From Paroedura picta (taxonomy: Eukaryota; Chordata; Lepidosauria; Squamata; Gekkonidae): a stretch of 64,000 bases of DNA. Below the pieces are notes generated by a model. That model was not told where the DNA came from, made no database searches, and worked only from the letters and a program-made list of their open reading frames with translations. Positions 1 to 10,400 of this stretch are shown piece by piece (within the stretch, counting starts at the first letter, position 1; the number at the start of each line of letters is the position of its first letter). The DNA is taken from contig NC_135377.1 in the NCBI RefSeq assembly GCF_049243985.1, forward strand, positions 33,557,255 through 33,621,254, written 5' to 3'. A program made the translations under genes and the position numbers.

Positions 1-624
1 GCCCTTGAAAGCAACTTGGAAACATCAGAATGTGGCAGCCTGATCATTATCAAGGGGCAGCTGACAAGAACAGATCTATATTAAAAGTTATATTCGCTTA
101 GCAAATTGCGTGTAAAAACAATTCTGTATAAGGAACTAGTTACATTCATGTATCAAGGTGCATTTCAGAAAACCGACAACTGATTTAAAGAAGAAATGGG
201 TCACGTTCAGACAGGAGGAGTAATCCCAGTTGTGTTTACAATGGTCCAGATCATTCACCCAGCAGCTTACTTTCCTAATGTTGAAACTACACTTTATTTT
301 ACAAACTCCCTGTTTGGAACCCTTAAATGAAAAACTGCTTCAGAGCAGAAGCAAAAAGGAGTTAAGAGTCACCTTCTACTGTTGCTTTGCTAGCCTGAAG
401 CACTCCTCTTCTGAAGCAGGGCTCAATTGACATGGGTCCAGTTTGTGACAGTACTAGAGGAGGTGATGGATAGCCTACACTGCTAGGGCCATTCAGCCTG
501 GCTTTTCCTGTGCTGTTCTAAAGGTTCACTCTGCCTCTGCATGGCACAAGGAGGCCAAAGTACATGACAGAACTTACTATTAAATCAATATGGGAACCAG
601 TTGTTCAGTAAGTTCAGTGAACCT
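1..624. other. No recognised feature
   Basis: AT-rich non-coding DNA. No repeat family, splice-flanked exon or long frame was recognised. Confidence 0.5.
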
Positions 625-775
625 CAGCCATGAAGTTTGCTGGGTGATCTTAGACTAAGCACTCTCTGCTAACCTAGGCTAGCTAACAGGGTTCTTGTGA
701 GGATGAGATGGAAGATGAGAATCATGTACAAGCTGTAAGCACCTTGGAACAAAGTTAAGACAAAATGCAATAGAT
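625..775 (+). repeat. SINE-like 3' fragment
   Basis: The stretch follows the pattern of squamate tRNA-SINE bodies: a CCATGAAG start, a GGGTGA block, then CAGGGTTCTTGTGAGGATGA and a GTAAGCACCTTGGA end. The tRNA-like head is missing, so it is a truncated copy. The family assignment is from memory of the consensus and is not certain. Confidence 0.45.
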
Positions 776-979
776 AGAGGTATTGGGTGACTCAACCCCA
801 TGCTGTTTCATCGGTTATAGCAACACTAGTTGAGGCTTGAACTACTGCTTTTATTACCAAGCAAGATTGCAAACACAGCTGGTGTCACTTTTGAATAAGC
901 ATGCTGGGCGTCATCTGAACCAGGTACCAATGTAAAAGTACCAGATACCATTCAAATGGTCATTTTATAGATCCCTGGC

Positions 980-1384
980 CTCAAAGAAGCACATCAAGCC
1001 TCAGATAGGGCCAGAGCTTTCTCTGTCCTGGCCCCCACCTGGAGGAATGAGCTCCCTGAAGAGATCAGGACCTTGCCTGTACCCCCACCGTTCCACAGGG
1101 CCTGCAAAAGGGAGGTCTTCTGCCAGTCATTTAGTTGAGGTTGACCAATACAACAGCATCTGCTGGGCCCCCAGAAACCCCTCCCCACAATCTGAGCCCA
1201 AATTGCCCACCTATGGGATCATTGTTAGAAGTTAATGTTGTTATTGTGAAGTTTTGTGATTCTTGTTGTCTTCAGTTATGGAATCCATTCTTACCATTGT
1301 TTCTGATGTTCCTGATGTCATAAATTATGCTATATTATCCCCGCATTTTGTGTAAACTGCCCTGAACCTGAGGGGAGGGCGCTA

Positions 1385-1385
<1 letters not shown>
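980..1385 (+). mobile_element. L2-type LINE, 3' end
   Basis: The segment matches the 3' part of the L2-type LINE seen repeatedly in this window. A 'GGAATGAGCTCCCTGAAGAG' block is followed by 'CAGGGCCTGCAAAAGGGAGG' and ends with 'AACTGCCCTGAACCTGAGG' and GCTATAAATAAA. Only the end of the reverse transcriptase frame and the 3' untranslated region are present, as expected for a 5'-truncated copy. The AAAT tail runs straight into the microsatellite that follows. Assignment to L2 rather than a related clade is inference. Confidence 0.7.
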
Positions 1386-1447
<62 letters not shown>

Positions 1448-1518
1448 ATGAATGAATGAATGAATGAATGAATGAATGAATGAATGAATGAATGAATGAA
1501 TGAATGAATGAATGAATA
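1386..1518 (+). repeat. Compound (AAAT)n-(AATG)n microsatellite
   Basis: About 15 perfect AAAT units (1386 to about 1447) pass directly into about 17 AATG units (to about 1518). The array starts at the poly-AAAT tail of the L2-type LINE and is best read as an expanded retroelement tail. The abrupt switch suggests that one A-to-G variant unit was itself amplified. Confidence 0.95.
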
Positions 1519-1572
1519 AATAGTCATTTTTATGCAAGAACTGGGATCCTTGCATTTCATTGCGCTCTGTTT

Positions 1573-2130
1573 AGAATCATAGAATCATAGAGTTGGAAGG
1601 GGCCATTCAGGCCATCTAGTCCAACCCCCTGCTCTACGCAGGATAAGCCATAAGCATCCTAAAGCATCCAAGAAAAGTGTGTATCCAAACTTTGCTTGAA
1701 GACTGCCAGTGAGGGGAGAGCTCACCACCTCCTTAGGCAGCCTATTCCACTGCTGAACTACTCTGACTGTGAAAATTTTTTTCCTGATATCAAGCCTATA
1801 TCGTTGCACTTGTAGTTTAAACCCATTACTGCATGTCCTCTCCTCTGCAGCCAACGGAAACAGCATCCTGCCCTCCTCCAAGTGACAACCTTTCAAATAC
1901 TTAAAGAGGGCTATCATGTCCCCTCTCAACCTCCTTTTCTCCAGGCTGAACATTCCCAAGTCCCTCAACCTATCTTCATAGGGCTTGGTCCCTTGGCCCC
2001 AGATCATCTTCGTCACTCTCCTCTGTACCCTTTCAATTTTATCTACGTCCTTCTTGAAGTGAGGCCTCCAGAACTGCACACAGTACTCCAGGTGTGGTCT
2101 GACCAGTGCCGTATACAATGGGACTATGAC
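1573..2130 (-). mobile_element. CR1 LINE, 3' end
   Basis: On the minus strand a frame from about 2118 to 1585 reads as the C-terminus of a CR1 reverse transcriptase: HLEYCVQFWRPHFKKD, IERVQRRVTKMI, RLRDLGMFSLEKRRLRGDMI and VVQQWNRLPKEVV are typical. The 3' end at 1573-1625 is the CR1 terminus, GGCCCCTTCCAACTCTATG followed by the ATTCTATG repeat. The copy is 5'-truncated, and the 177-codon frame surviving here suggests a fairly young insertion. Confidence 0.93.
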
Positions 2131-3094
2131 ATCTTGTGATTGTGATGTGATGCCCCTTTCTACAAGGTCCTTTCCAATGCATTCTTAAGAAAAGTTGCAC
2201 CCTTCTAAATCTATTAGAATTACTGGGTTTAGGAAAGTGTAATTCAGTTTAGAAGTACACCATTGGTTTCATTAAATTGTATTTTGGTGTTCATAGCTGC
2301 ATTAATTTCATTAGCTCCTTTACTCATTTGATCTATCTGTTATTAAATTCACCTTGTGAACAAGCACAGTCTAAAGAAGGCTTGCATCCATCTTTGATGT
2401 GCTCAGCTTTCTTGAATCTGATAGATACAAACTTCACAGGAATTTTTATTATTCAGGTATAATGAAGGCAAATACGCATGGTATCCTGTGAAATTATTCC
2501 AAAACTCTAACAGATTGAGAAAGAAAAGGAAAGTGCCACATGAAAACATAACCTTTTTAGATTTCAAAAGGAAACGTAATATATCTTCTCATGCAACACC
2601 TGATTAAGCATTCTTATTGAATAAAGTCTATTATGCCTGCTTGAAAAAGCTATAAGTTGAGACGTTTTTAGTATAATCAGATTGTAAAATTGCACTAAAT
2701 CTTCACTATTAAGTGGCTGTGTCTTCATTGAATCCCAAATGCTCATTATACCTAATCATATTCCAAGTGAAGTAAAAATAATACAAGCATTTGAAGCTAG
2801 GAGGATATAGTCTTCTGTCATTAGTAATAATGGAATTACACATAAACTGGCAAAATAAAATATACCCAAAGATACCCTATTCCTTTTGGTCCACAGAAAG
2901 ATCATAAGGTCTACAATATTATGATTAATATTGCTCACAGACTGTACCATACATAAGGGACTTGTTTGTGTCTTCCTCAAGCTAGCAATCTTTTTTCTTG
3001 TGGAAATGTGAAAAGTAACTTCATGATGAATTCATGTCTACAGATTGAGATGTTTCTCTGTGACATTTTACCCCCTTTTAGTTCCTTCCTTTCC
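2131..3094. other. No recognised feature
   Basis: AT-rich non-coding DNA without a recognised repeat or gene. Confidence 0.5.
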
Positions 3095-3172
3095 CCAAAC
3101 CCTGCCCTCAGGTTCCACCCCCCAAAATCTCCAGAAATTTCCCAGCCCAGAATTGGAAACCCTATCTTATAA
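3095..3172 (-). mobile_element. Fragment of GGGTTGCCAAC-ended MITE-like repeat
   Basis: The run CCACCCCCCAAAATCTCC, then AGAAATTTCCCAGCCC and AATTGGAAACCCT, is the antisense end of a short repeat with termini resembling GGGTTGCCAACTCC. Other pieces occur at 16473-16672 and 29330-29460. Superfamily not determined. Confidence 0.5.
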
Positions 3173-3269
3173 ATATTCCATCTTTAGGACAAGAATGAAC
3201 AATGGCTGCTCATTCTAGAACCTGTTTGCTGAGTTATTTTTACCTGTATTTTTCTGCAGTATGTTTGCC

Positions 3270-3565
3270 TATTGGTTTTACCACCTTTGCCTGGTGCAGC
3301 AGCTAGTGCCATACCTGTCAGCACTTGACCTGGCCACTGAGATCCATGCAACTCCCTCCAGACTAGACTACTGAAACTCACTCTACACAGGGCTGCACTT
3401 GTATCTGATCCGGAAACTTAAACTGGTCCTAAATGCAGCAGTCCGAATCCTTACTGAAACTGGATAGAGGGAATACATTCCACCTGTGCTTTCCCAGCTG
3501 CACTGGTTCCAGATTGAGAACTGAACCAGATTCAAGGTGCTGGTACCTACCTTCAAAGCCATAGA
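3270..3565 (+). mobile_element. L2-type LINE reverse transcriptase fragment
   Basis: Translation on the plus strand gives pieces of a LINE reverse transcriptase C-terminus, such as SRLDYCNSLYTGL, IRKLKLVLNAAVRILTE, LSQLHWFQIEN and RFKVLVPTFKA. Stops interrupt it. This is a decayed copy ending just before the next repeat at 3585. Confidence 0.8.
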
Positions 3566-3584
3566 TCAATAACTGAGATATCAT

Positions 3585-3681
3585 AATAAAACCAGAGTCC
3601 AGCAGCACCTTTAAGACCAACAAAGATTTATTTAAGGCATGAGCTTTTGAGTGCAAGCACTCTTCCTCAGACTACATACTT
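3585..3681 (-). repeat. Dispersed repeat with hammerhead-like motif
   Basis: In antisense the segment carries CTGAGGA, then an AGTGC-TT-GCACT hairpin, then AAAAGCTC, AATAAATCTTTGTTGGTC and TTAAAGGTGCTGCTGGACTC. Copies lie at 7434-7882, 9819-9900, 39228-39385, 49770-49890 and 58135-58222. It is a common reptile repeat whose class I cannot name with confidence. Confidence 0.75.
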
Positions 3682-3944
3682 CCATCATGACAGTGGCAAT
3701 ATAAAGCAAAAATTAATTCTGTTCAATTAGTAAACTGTGTCACAAATCCAAATACAGCTATAGGATAACTCTTTGTCCAAACAGCCAATCAATCCCCTCA
3801 AATTCAGTTGTAATTAACAAAAACATAGGAGAAATAAAACTGTCTGTGATAAAAGTGTTTGTCATAGTGAAGGGCAGTATACAAATTGAATGAATGAATA
3901 AATAAAATAGCAAAATTGGCGTCCAAAGGAAGCCTGGTATAAAA

Positions 3945-4055
3945 ATGGGAGAAGAGTCCTGCTGGATGAGACTGTGGTCCATATAGTCCAGCATCCTGTT
4001 ACACAGAGACCAACCAGTTGTCTTGGAAGACCAACAGAATACAGAGGCAATGCTG
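3945..4055 (+). repeat. Dispersed repeat (GCTGGATGAGAC type)
   Basis: The run 'CCTGCTGGATGAGAC' then 'TAGTCCAGCATCCTGTTACA' and CCAACCAGTTGTCTTGGA also occurs, diverged, at about 62302-62410. Family unknown. Confidence 0.5.
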
Positions 4056-4079
4056 ACCTGAAAGCAGTAAAACTTACTT

Positions 4080-5800
4080 TTGTCTAAACATGGTTCACAC
4101 TTTTGGTATATGTGTCACTTCTCAGAGGCTGAAATATATCCGCAAGATGGATGTTTATTCCAAACGAAGTTTCTTCCTTGTCAACAGAATTCAATTAATA
4201 GGCAGTAAATTAACCCGCACCCTTAAAGCTTGGGGGAATGCTGCTAGAATAACTTGTGGTATATGTTCTGTTTTGCTGGTGATGTTGAAAACATCCTTTC
4301 TCCCTCTTGCAAAAGGCAGAGAGGATTTATGGGTGCTAAATGTCATTGAAACATTGCACAAAATAAACCCAAGCTGCTCTGCAGCTTAGCATACATGGCT
4401 GCAGCAAAGCCCATCCTACTGAGTTGGAAGCGTATCACTCTGAGCATCTGCACCACTCCTCCTTGGAGAGCGCATACTAATCATCTCTCTTCATGGTCAG
4501 TAACCACATAAGGACAGCACCAGACGATGCCAGTGGTTTTGGTCCTGTAGCATTTATGTGCTTTCCTGCAAAAAGAGAGCCATGCCAGAGAATATTCGTC
4601 AGCCTTGTCTTTCGGTCCCCTCTCTTGATTGAGGCAGATGTTTATTTTCCATCTGCACGATATGTCAGTGCAACTGGCAAAGGGGGCCTCTAATAATATG
4701 AGGCGATTGCATGAAACTGCCGGAGAGATGGCTCTGGTGAATAAAAATCAGGTTAAAGCGGGGAACATTTATTCTTCATTTTGAGAAGCCCTTTTAACAA
4801 ATGAAAATTTGCCTCCTTCTACTTTTGCCAAGCACAGGGCCATGTTTATTTCCAACTATATGGGTCACGGAGGATTCCCAGCTGTTCAATAGAGTCAGTT
4901 GTGCATTGCTGCACTCAACAACATCTGTTTCACAAAAACAGTATCCAGCTTTTAGCGCTCAAATGGAGGTTATACCATATGCCAGCAGACCACTTAGTTT
5001 TTACCTTGGGAACCAACTTTGTGCTAGTCTAGGTAACAGACGAAGTACTGAGTATTTAAATGGTAGCAGGCTTCAGTTGCATCTTCATGCGCTCTTGTTG
5101 CTTCCAACTATATATAGTCAAAATTTGTTCTGAGTATATATCACAAGCTGTTCCTCTCTTCAATTATTCATTGGAAGAAAGTTTGTTTGCAAAACCATTC
5201 AAATGTTTTTTGAGAGAGCCTCTGATGTTAAACGTGGCACCATAAGATGCTTTGGCAAACACGGAGTCATGTTAAAATGTCAACCAATATCAGCACTCAA
5301 CGAAGACAGATCGAGTTGAAAAGGTGCTTTTGTGAGCAAACAGTCTTTTTAAAAGCTATAGCAATGTGGCTGTATCACAAAGAAGAAAAACATTTAAGTC
5401 CCATTCTTGCATTATGTTCCGTGAGAGGGCTTCCTGCTATGATTTGTACTTTATCTCCTTCACTGCTTAATCACGGAATACGTATAATAGAAGTAAGTTG
5501 TGGGGGGGGGGGGACTATTTCATTTCCCTTAACCTTGCCCATCTACCTCTATGCTGGGAAACTTACGGTAAGACAGTCAACAAAACAGCACTAAAACACC
5601 AAAAATATAACCAGATGTTAAGCATAACCAGATGTTAAGCATGAAAACATCAAAAGCATATAAACTCTTAAAACGCTACATCTTCTAGAACATTTTCTGT
5701 GGAATCCTAGCAATTTCAGAACTAGATTAGTCTCAGAGGTAGGCAACTGTAGGAAAGGTTCTGCATTGCAGTTTATGAATGGGGATCTCAGGCTTGCAGA
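4080..5800. other. Repeat-poor stretch, no gene recognised
   Basis: No transposon family was recognised over 1.7 kb. Several 60-115-codon frames open here, including one at 4090-4389, but none shows a protein motif, splice context or codon bias. A 12-base G run lies at 5502-5513, and a 17-base direct duplication (ATAACCAGATGTTAAGC) lies around 5607-5640. The lack of repeats makes it a candidate for conserved non-coding sequence; this is inference. Confidence 0.4.
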
Positions 5801-5810
5801 CTGAGGAAGA

Positions 5811-6035
5811 ACTGTGGCTCAGTGGCAGAACATCTGCTTGGCATACAGAAGGTCCCCAGTTCAATTCCAATGGAGAGGATCAGATGGCAGCCAGTGGGAT
5901 GAAAGATCTCTGCCTGAGACCTAGGAAGAGAGCCGGTGCCAGTCTGACCTGACTTTGATTCTATGCCATAGCATATAGCATCATACTGACTTTGGTAGAC
6001 CACTTACCCAATTCTGTATGAGGCTGCTACATGCG
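5811..6035 (+). mobile_element. tRNA-derived SINE (family B), near full length
   Basis: The head is tRNA-like. A box-A motif TGGCTCAGTGG (about 5814-5824) is followed by 'CATCTGCTTGGCATACAGAA' and a box-B motif GTTCAATTCC (about 5859). The body continues with CTCTGCCTGAGACC and CATACTGACTTTGGTAGACC and ends in 'TGTATGAGGCTGCTACATG'. This is the common squamate SINE with an Ala-type tRNA head. It would be transcribed by RNA polymerase III if active; this copy is diverged. Confidence 0.88.
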
Positions 6036-7433
6036 ATCAGTGCATTCCCAAGAAAGGATTGTGGCTGGACCTTAACGTAGTCTCCCTAATCCATATCCAC
6101 TTGGCAGCATAGACACCGAATAATATCACATCTCCCCAGTAACCAAACAATTAGAAATACTTTTTCCCTGTATTTCTGTATCCAGAGAGTAACATGCATT
6201 GTTGTTCTGGTCTCCAGTTTTCACGGTTTTCCTTTTAAAAATGTATCCATTAGCAATAATGTACCTCTCTGTCCCTCTGGTTCCATTGCAATCACTATTC
6301 AAATCACACAAAAATAATTGATAATCATTTACTGATCTCTCTTTTTTAAATATTTTAAAATTTTCCATCACAAGCTGTTCTCAACAATATGTACATATGT
6401 ATAAAACCAAGCTGATTTTCCAGGTGGGTTTTCCCAAGCTCTCCTAGCTCTCATAAGAATAAAGTTTTTACAGTTACATCTGTGCAAACGTTGCAAACAA
6501 ATACAGTGTAATGGCACAGAGTTGGAGGAAGTTAAGCATACCTCTCTACCTCCCAAAGCCCAGATGTGGGAAATAATATGGCACAGAATCCTCAAATACA
6601 AAACATGTAACAATACAATTGCTGCAGAAAGCTTCCGAAGTAGGCTGCTTTCAGTTCTGTTTGAGTTCCTTCCTCTTTGTTTCACCTTTTCGGCATTATG
6701 CTGCATTTGAGAGGAAAAAGATGGTTGAGTAGAATCTAAAATTCGATTGTAAGGACAGAACATTTAACTTTATTTTTATACAAATCATCTTACAGATATT
6801 ATTCAGGACTTGCATTAGTCCTCTTAAGATGTATTTGCAAAACACTGAAATTTTATACAGGTAATTCTCCAGTTCATAATGCTCAGTTGTAATATTTTAC
6901 CCAAGGTCTTTCCTGGCTCAAAATTTCAATTGTGGCATCAGGTGAAGAAAGCCAGCTGCTTTGTAGGTACAGAAAATCCTTGATATTCAGTCGTGACTAT
7001 CAATGAAATGGTTGTTAATCGCTGTGGATTACAGGACCGAAGCACCCAGTCAAGCAATCATTGGTTGGGTGACAATCTTGTCCTCTGTTCGTCTCAGTTT
7101 TCTTGATTGTTTCTTCCTAATATATCATTTTTCATGGCTGTTTCCAGCCATTTAAAACCTACTTCTGTTCTCATGTGTAGGACGGGGAAGAGGGTACTGA
7201 ATTTTCAAGGGCCTGTCTGTGTTACTCCATTTACCAAAATGCTTGAATCAGGGTAACACGTCATGAGAAGTCTCCATTTTGTCATGCAAAACTGAAGTGG
7301 TGCAAACAATTATATTCCACATTTCTACCACTTCACAACCTTGCAAACTGAACTGGTACATGAGGTGGCTAAACGCTTGTGATGGTCCATGGCTTACAAT
7401 CATGTCATGAACTAAACTAAACTGCATTTTTCC
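6036..7433. other. No recognised feature
   Basis: No repeat or gene was recognised. A 131-codon minus-strand frame (6368-6763) lacks any recognisable domain and is probably chance. Confidence 0.45.
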
Positions 7434-7882
7434 AGATTCAAGTGGATAGCCATGTTGGTCTGAAGCAGTAAAGGTAAAGGTATCCCCTGTGCAAGCACCG
7501 AGTCATGTCTGACCCTTGGGGTGACGCCCTCTAGCGTTTTCATGGCAGACTCAATACGGGGTGGTTTGCCAGTGCCTTCCCCAGTCATTATCGTTTATCC
7601 CCCAGCAAGCTGGGTACTCATTTTACCGACCTCGGAAGGATGGAAGGCTGAGTCAGCCTTGAGCCGGCTGCTGGGATTGAACTCCCAACCTCATGGGCAG
7701 ACAGATTCAGACAGCATGTCACTGCCTTACCACTCTGCGCCACAAGAGGCTCTTCTGAACAAGAGGCTCTGTAGAACAAAACAAAATCAGAGTCTGAAGA
7801 AGAGTGCTTGCACTCGAAAGCTCACGCCTTGAATAAATCTTTGTTGGTCTTAAAGGTGCCACTGGACTCTGATTTTGTTTCG
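7434..7882. repeat. Dispersed repeat in two inverted arms, split by a SINE
   Basis: The left part (7434-7470 plus 7771-7793) is the antisense end of the hammerhead-like repeat (CATGTTGGTCTGAAGCAGTA, then AGAACAAAA). It is split by a tRNA SINE at 7471-7770. From 7794 the same repeat continues in sense: CTGAAGA, a GAGTGC-TT-GCACTC hairpin at 7802-7815, GAAA at 7816-7819, then TTGGTCTTAAAGGTGCC. The arms meet at an AGAGT/ACTCT palindrome, so the element appears internally inverted. Confidence 0.75.
7471..7770 (-). mobile_element. tRNA-derived SINE (family A)
   Basis: Read on the minus strand it has the head AGAGCCTCTTGTGGCGCAGA with box A TGGCGCAGAGTGG and a box-B-like GTTCAATCCC. The body includes CCTTCCGAGGTCGGTAAAAT and the tail ends in GGGATACCTTTACC. 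Near-identical copies lie at 12434-12716, 41488-41788 and 43511-43796. A partial repeat of AAGAGGCTCT marks its head-side end here. Confidence 0.9.
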
Positions 7883-8781
7883 TTGTGCTGCATTTTTCTA
7901 GTTGATATCCATCCCTGCTTGCCAGAACTAGATGGTCTGATGACAATCTTCTAAATTAACAATTGCAGGGAACTGGTTGATCACTCCTCCACAAGAAGAT
8001 ATGCAATTGCTAATCTCACATATTTTGTAGATTTACATGTTCATACATTATTACAACAATGATTTTCAAACATGAAAGTGGATTAGATATTTGGATGTAA
8101 GTAGTATTCTGATTGGACTGAGCAAGTAATGGTTTATTTACTGTCATATAAATGTCAGCTGTAGATGATGGGATAAAAGGATTAAAAATGCAGTTCTTTT
8201 TAAAACATTCATATGAAATCTGTCTCTTCAATGGTTTGATTGCTTTGACTGCAGATTATATAACAAAGTTTTCATATATTAAAGCAATGTTTAAAGAATC
8301 AACAATGGAAACAACTTCTTCTGGTAGCCAGGTATTTGGATGATTACCACTGTGTGAACAAATGAAATTCAATAATCTCTGAAAAAGTATCAACCTTTAG
8401 GTGTAGTTAGTCCTGTTGATTGACCAGCTTTGAGGGGGAATAAAAGAAGAACCATGAAATATATGGTTTATGGCACTGCTTACAGTGCCAGTTCTTTATC
8501 CAGTAGCAGCCGTAATGCGATGACCTGGCAGCAGTGCTATACACAAGGCATTTCACAGCTGCCTTTTCACCCTTTTCTAATAGGCTGTTGTATCAGCAAT
8601 AACAATAAAACTGTCATAAGTATGGTATTGGTATCATGCATATTAAAAATGGGAAAGTGTTAAACAGTGTCACAACAATTAAAAGTAGCAACATAGCAAC
8701 TATATGAAATACTGGAAATTCCTTATTGACTTCTTGCAGAAAAGAGGAAAACTATTTGGATGATCAAAGAAAATAAATGTT
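7883..8781. other. No recognised feature
   Basis: AT-rich DNA without a recognised repeat or gene. Confidence 0.45.
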
Positions 8782-8798
8782 GAAATAATTTCAATGTT
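8782..8798 (+). repeat. Target-site duplication, left copy
   Basis: GAAATAATTTCAATGTT, repeated exactly at 9127-9143, flanks the NDUFB1 retrocopy. Its length fits LINE-driven retroposition. Confidence 0.95.
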
Positions 8799-9126
8799 GG
8801 AGGCTGCGTGTCTGGGCCTGGGCAGGCAATGTAAATTTCTACACAGCATCTAGCCTGTGTTTTATTCTTCAACACCTGTAAATATGGTGAACATCATCAG
8901 TTTTGTGAAAGAATACTGGACCTTTACATTCCTCCCCTTTGGCTTTATGGTGGGATGTTACCTTGACAAGAGGAATGATGTGAAGATGGCAGCTTTCAGG
9001 AACAAGAGCAAATGGTTTCAAAGGGAATTGAAACCTGGTGAAGAAGTTACGTGGAAATAATGAATGACGGACTTCTAAACGGCTTCTGTGCAATTAAACC
9101 TGTTTACGTTAAAAAAAAGAAAGAAA
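8799..9126 (+). pseudogene. NDUFB1: NDUFB1 processed retrocopy, intact reading frame
   Basis: An ATG at 8884 opens a 58-codon frame ending at TAA 9058-9060. The protein starts MVNIISFVKEYW and contains FGFMVGCYLDK, AAFRNKSKWF and a C-terminal EEVTWK. These match NDUFB1, the single-span MNLL accessory subunit of mitochondrial complex I, in sequence and in its usual length of 58 residues; from memory about half the residues equal the human protein. It includes a 5' leader, has no introns, carries ATTAAA at 9093-9098 and an A-rich tail from 9111. It is flanked by a perfect 17-bp direct repeat. It is therefore an mRNA retrocopy. The frame has no stop, so it is either very young or retained. Whether it is expressed cannot be seen. 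Confidence 0.93.
8884..9060 (+). CDS. NDUFB1: Open NDUFB1-like frame (58 aa) within the retrocopy
   Basis: This is the coding part of the retrocopy. The start was chosen because MVN is the family's N-terminus; an in-frame ATG at 8857 would add nine residues (MFYSSTPVN) with no family counterpart. Residues about 13-27 form the hydrophobic segment and the C-terminal half is basic, as in the family. No promoter is evident upstream. Confidence 0.6.
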   Translation: MVNIISFVKEYWTFTFLPFGFMVGCYLDKRNDVKMAAFRNKSKWFQRELKPGEEVTWK

Positions 9127-9143
9127 GAAATAATTTCAATGTT
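9127..9143 (+). repeat. Target-site duplication, right copy
   Basis: An exact copy of 8782-8798, placed directly after the A-rich tail of the retrocopy. Confidence 0.95.
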
Positions 9144-9818
9144 AACTCACAGAAGGAATTTTGGTATGAATTGATAATTTTGCATAATAGATTTATGGTT
9201 TATGGTCTAGTTGACTGGAAATTTTAAAATATATTGCAATGAAGTTGCTCTGTTCTTTTTTCTTCTCTTTATTGTCTTTTTCGTGTCTCTTTTTAATCTA
9301 TATCAAAATCTATATAGTTTTTTTAAAAAGTAGCAACATAAAAAGATCATAAAATTGTGACGTTTAGGGTGTTCATACATGGGTAGAGTTAGCCTTTTCA
9401 TAGGGCATCTCTGATCTACTTTGAATAAAATGTGTTGCAGATGGTCCAAATTCCAGGCCCACGGGCTTTGAAAAATGTAGGAACGGCCACAACCTTTCCT
9501 GAGAGTAGAGATGGGCAGTTTTGAAAATGTCAGTCTTTGTTACTTCTTGTTTTCTGCAAGAAAGAGTGAGCTGAATGCCCTAAAGGCAAAGAGCAGTGAG
9601 CATGTGCTCAGTTGGCACTTCAGAGAGTTGCGGAGCAACAACACCATTCTTTGGTGCTCCCTTTAGGAGACAGCAGCTTTGCTATAGGCTATGGGCACAT
9701 TCTGTGCTATGGCCCACAGTGATTTTAACACTTTTGAGCTGTAGAGTTAAAAATTAACTTTGGCTTTTTTCAGTGGAAAACCCATTCTTGAACGACAGTC
9801 ACACACATACATTTTGCT
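9144..9818. other. No recognised feature
   Basis: No repeat or gene was recognised. Confidence 0.45.
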
Positions 9819-9900
9819 ATCAGAGGCTAGCCATGTTGGTCTGCGGTAGAAGTGCTAGATTCATGTCCAGTAGCACCTTAGTGCAAGGCCAAGAGGACAC
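9819..9900 (-). repeat. Fragment of the hammerhead-like dispersed repeat
   Basis: GAGGCTAGCCATGTTGGTCT, then GGTAGAAGTGCTAGATTC and GTCCAGTAGCACCTTA, is the antisense distal end of the family also seen at 3585-3681 and 39228-39385. The hairpin part is absent. Confidence 0.6.
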
Positions 9901-10069
9901 CTACCTATGAGGGGTGCCATGCTTCCCAGAGTTTCCAGCCAGTACACATATTATGCTCCTCCTTGCAACTGCATCAAGGCTAGGGAGGTACACAACATGT
10001 TAGTGTTCACCCCAGGAAATTGGTCCAGGCGTGGCTACACACAACCAAACCCTGCAATTGTACTTCTCG

Positions 10070-10400
10070 TGGCCTGATAACACCTCATGGCCTGATAGCA
10101 CCTCATGGTCTGATAGCATTTCCGCACATCATTAAAAATAGTGCTATGCCAGCTGAGTGGCATAATACTACATATAATCGCGCTTCCTGGTCCCTCCTCA
10201 GCTTTTTTGCTGTCTCGCTGTTCTCTGCCGCCATTTTGTGCTTCTCCCCCTCCACAAGTGCTGCTGGAAATGGCGGAAGAGAGCAACACGATTTATATGG
10301 GACTCTCTTCTGCCTGTCAATCTGCTTGTGTCAATCAAGCCAGGCAGCCAATCCCCTTTCTCCATGGTTTAAAGGGTCCACAATGCCTGCTAATTTTTTT
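10070..10400. repeat. Possible relative of the 55.0-55.8 kb TIR element
   Basis: The order CGCGCTTCCTGG...CCCTCCTC, then GTCAATCAAGCC and CAGCCAAT, resembles the centre of the element at 55001-55818 (CGCGCTTCCTCCCTCCCC, CGTCAATCAAAC, GCAGCCAATT). TTCCGCACATCA near 10120 is like its termini. Just before it, 'CTCATGG' and 'CTGATAGCA' phrases are repeated in tandem. The relation is tentative. Confidence 0.35.

Noticed and set aside
1330-1560. 76-codon frame with repeated FIHS/FIYL units
   Set aside because: It is simply the minus-strand reading of the AAAT/AATG microsatellite.
4090-4389. 99-codon plus-strand frame
   Set aside because: No recognisable motif, no splice signals, and AT-rich composition like the flanks.
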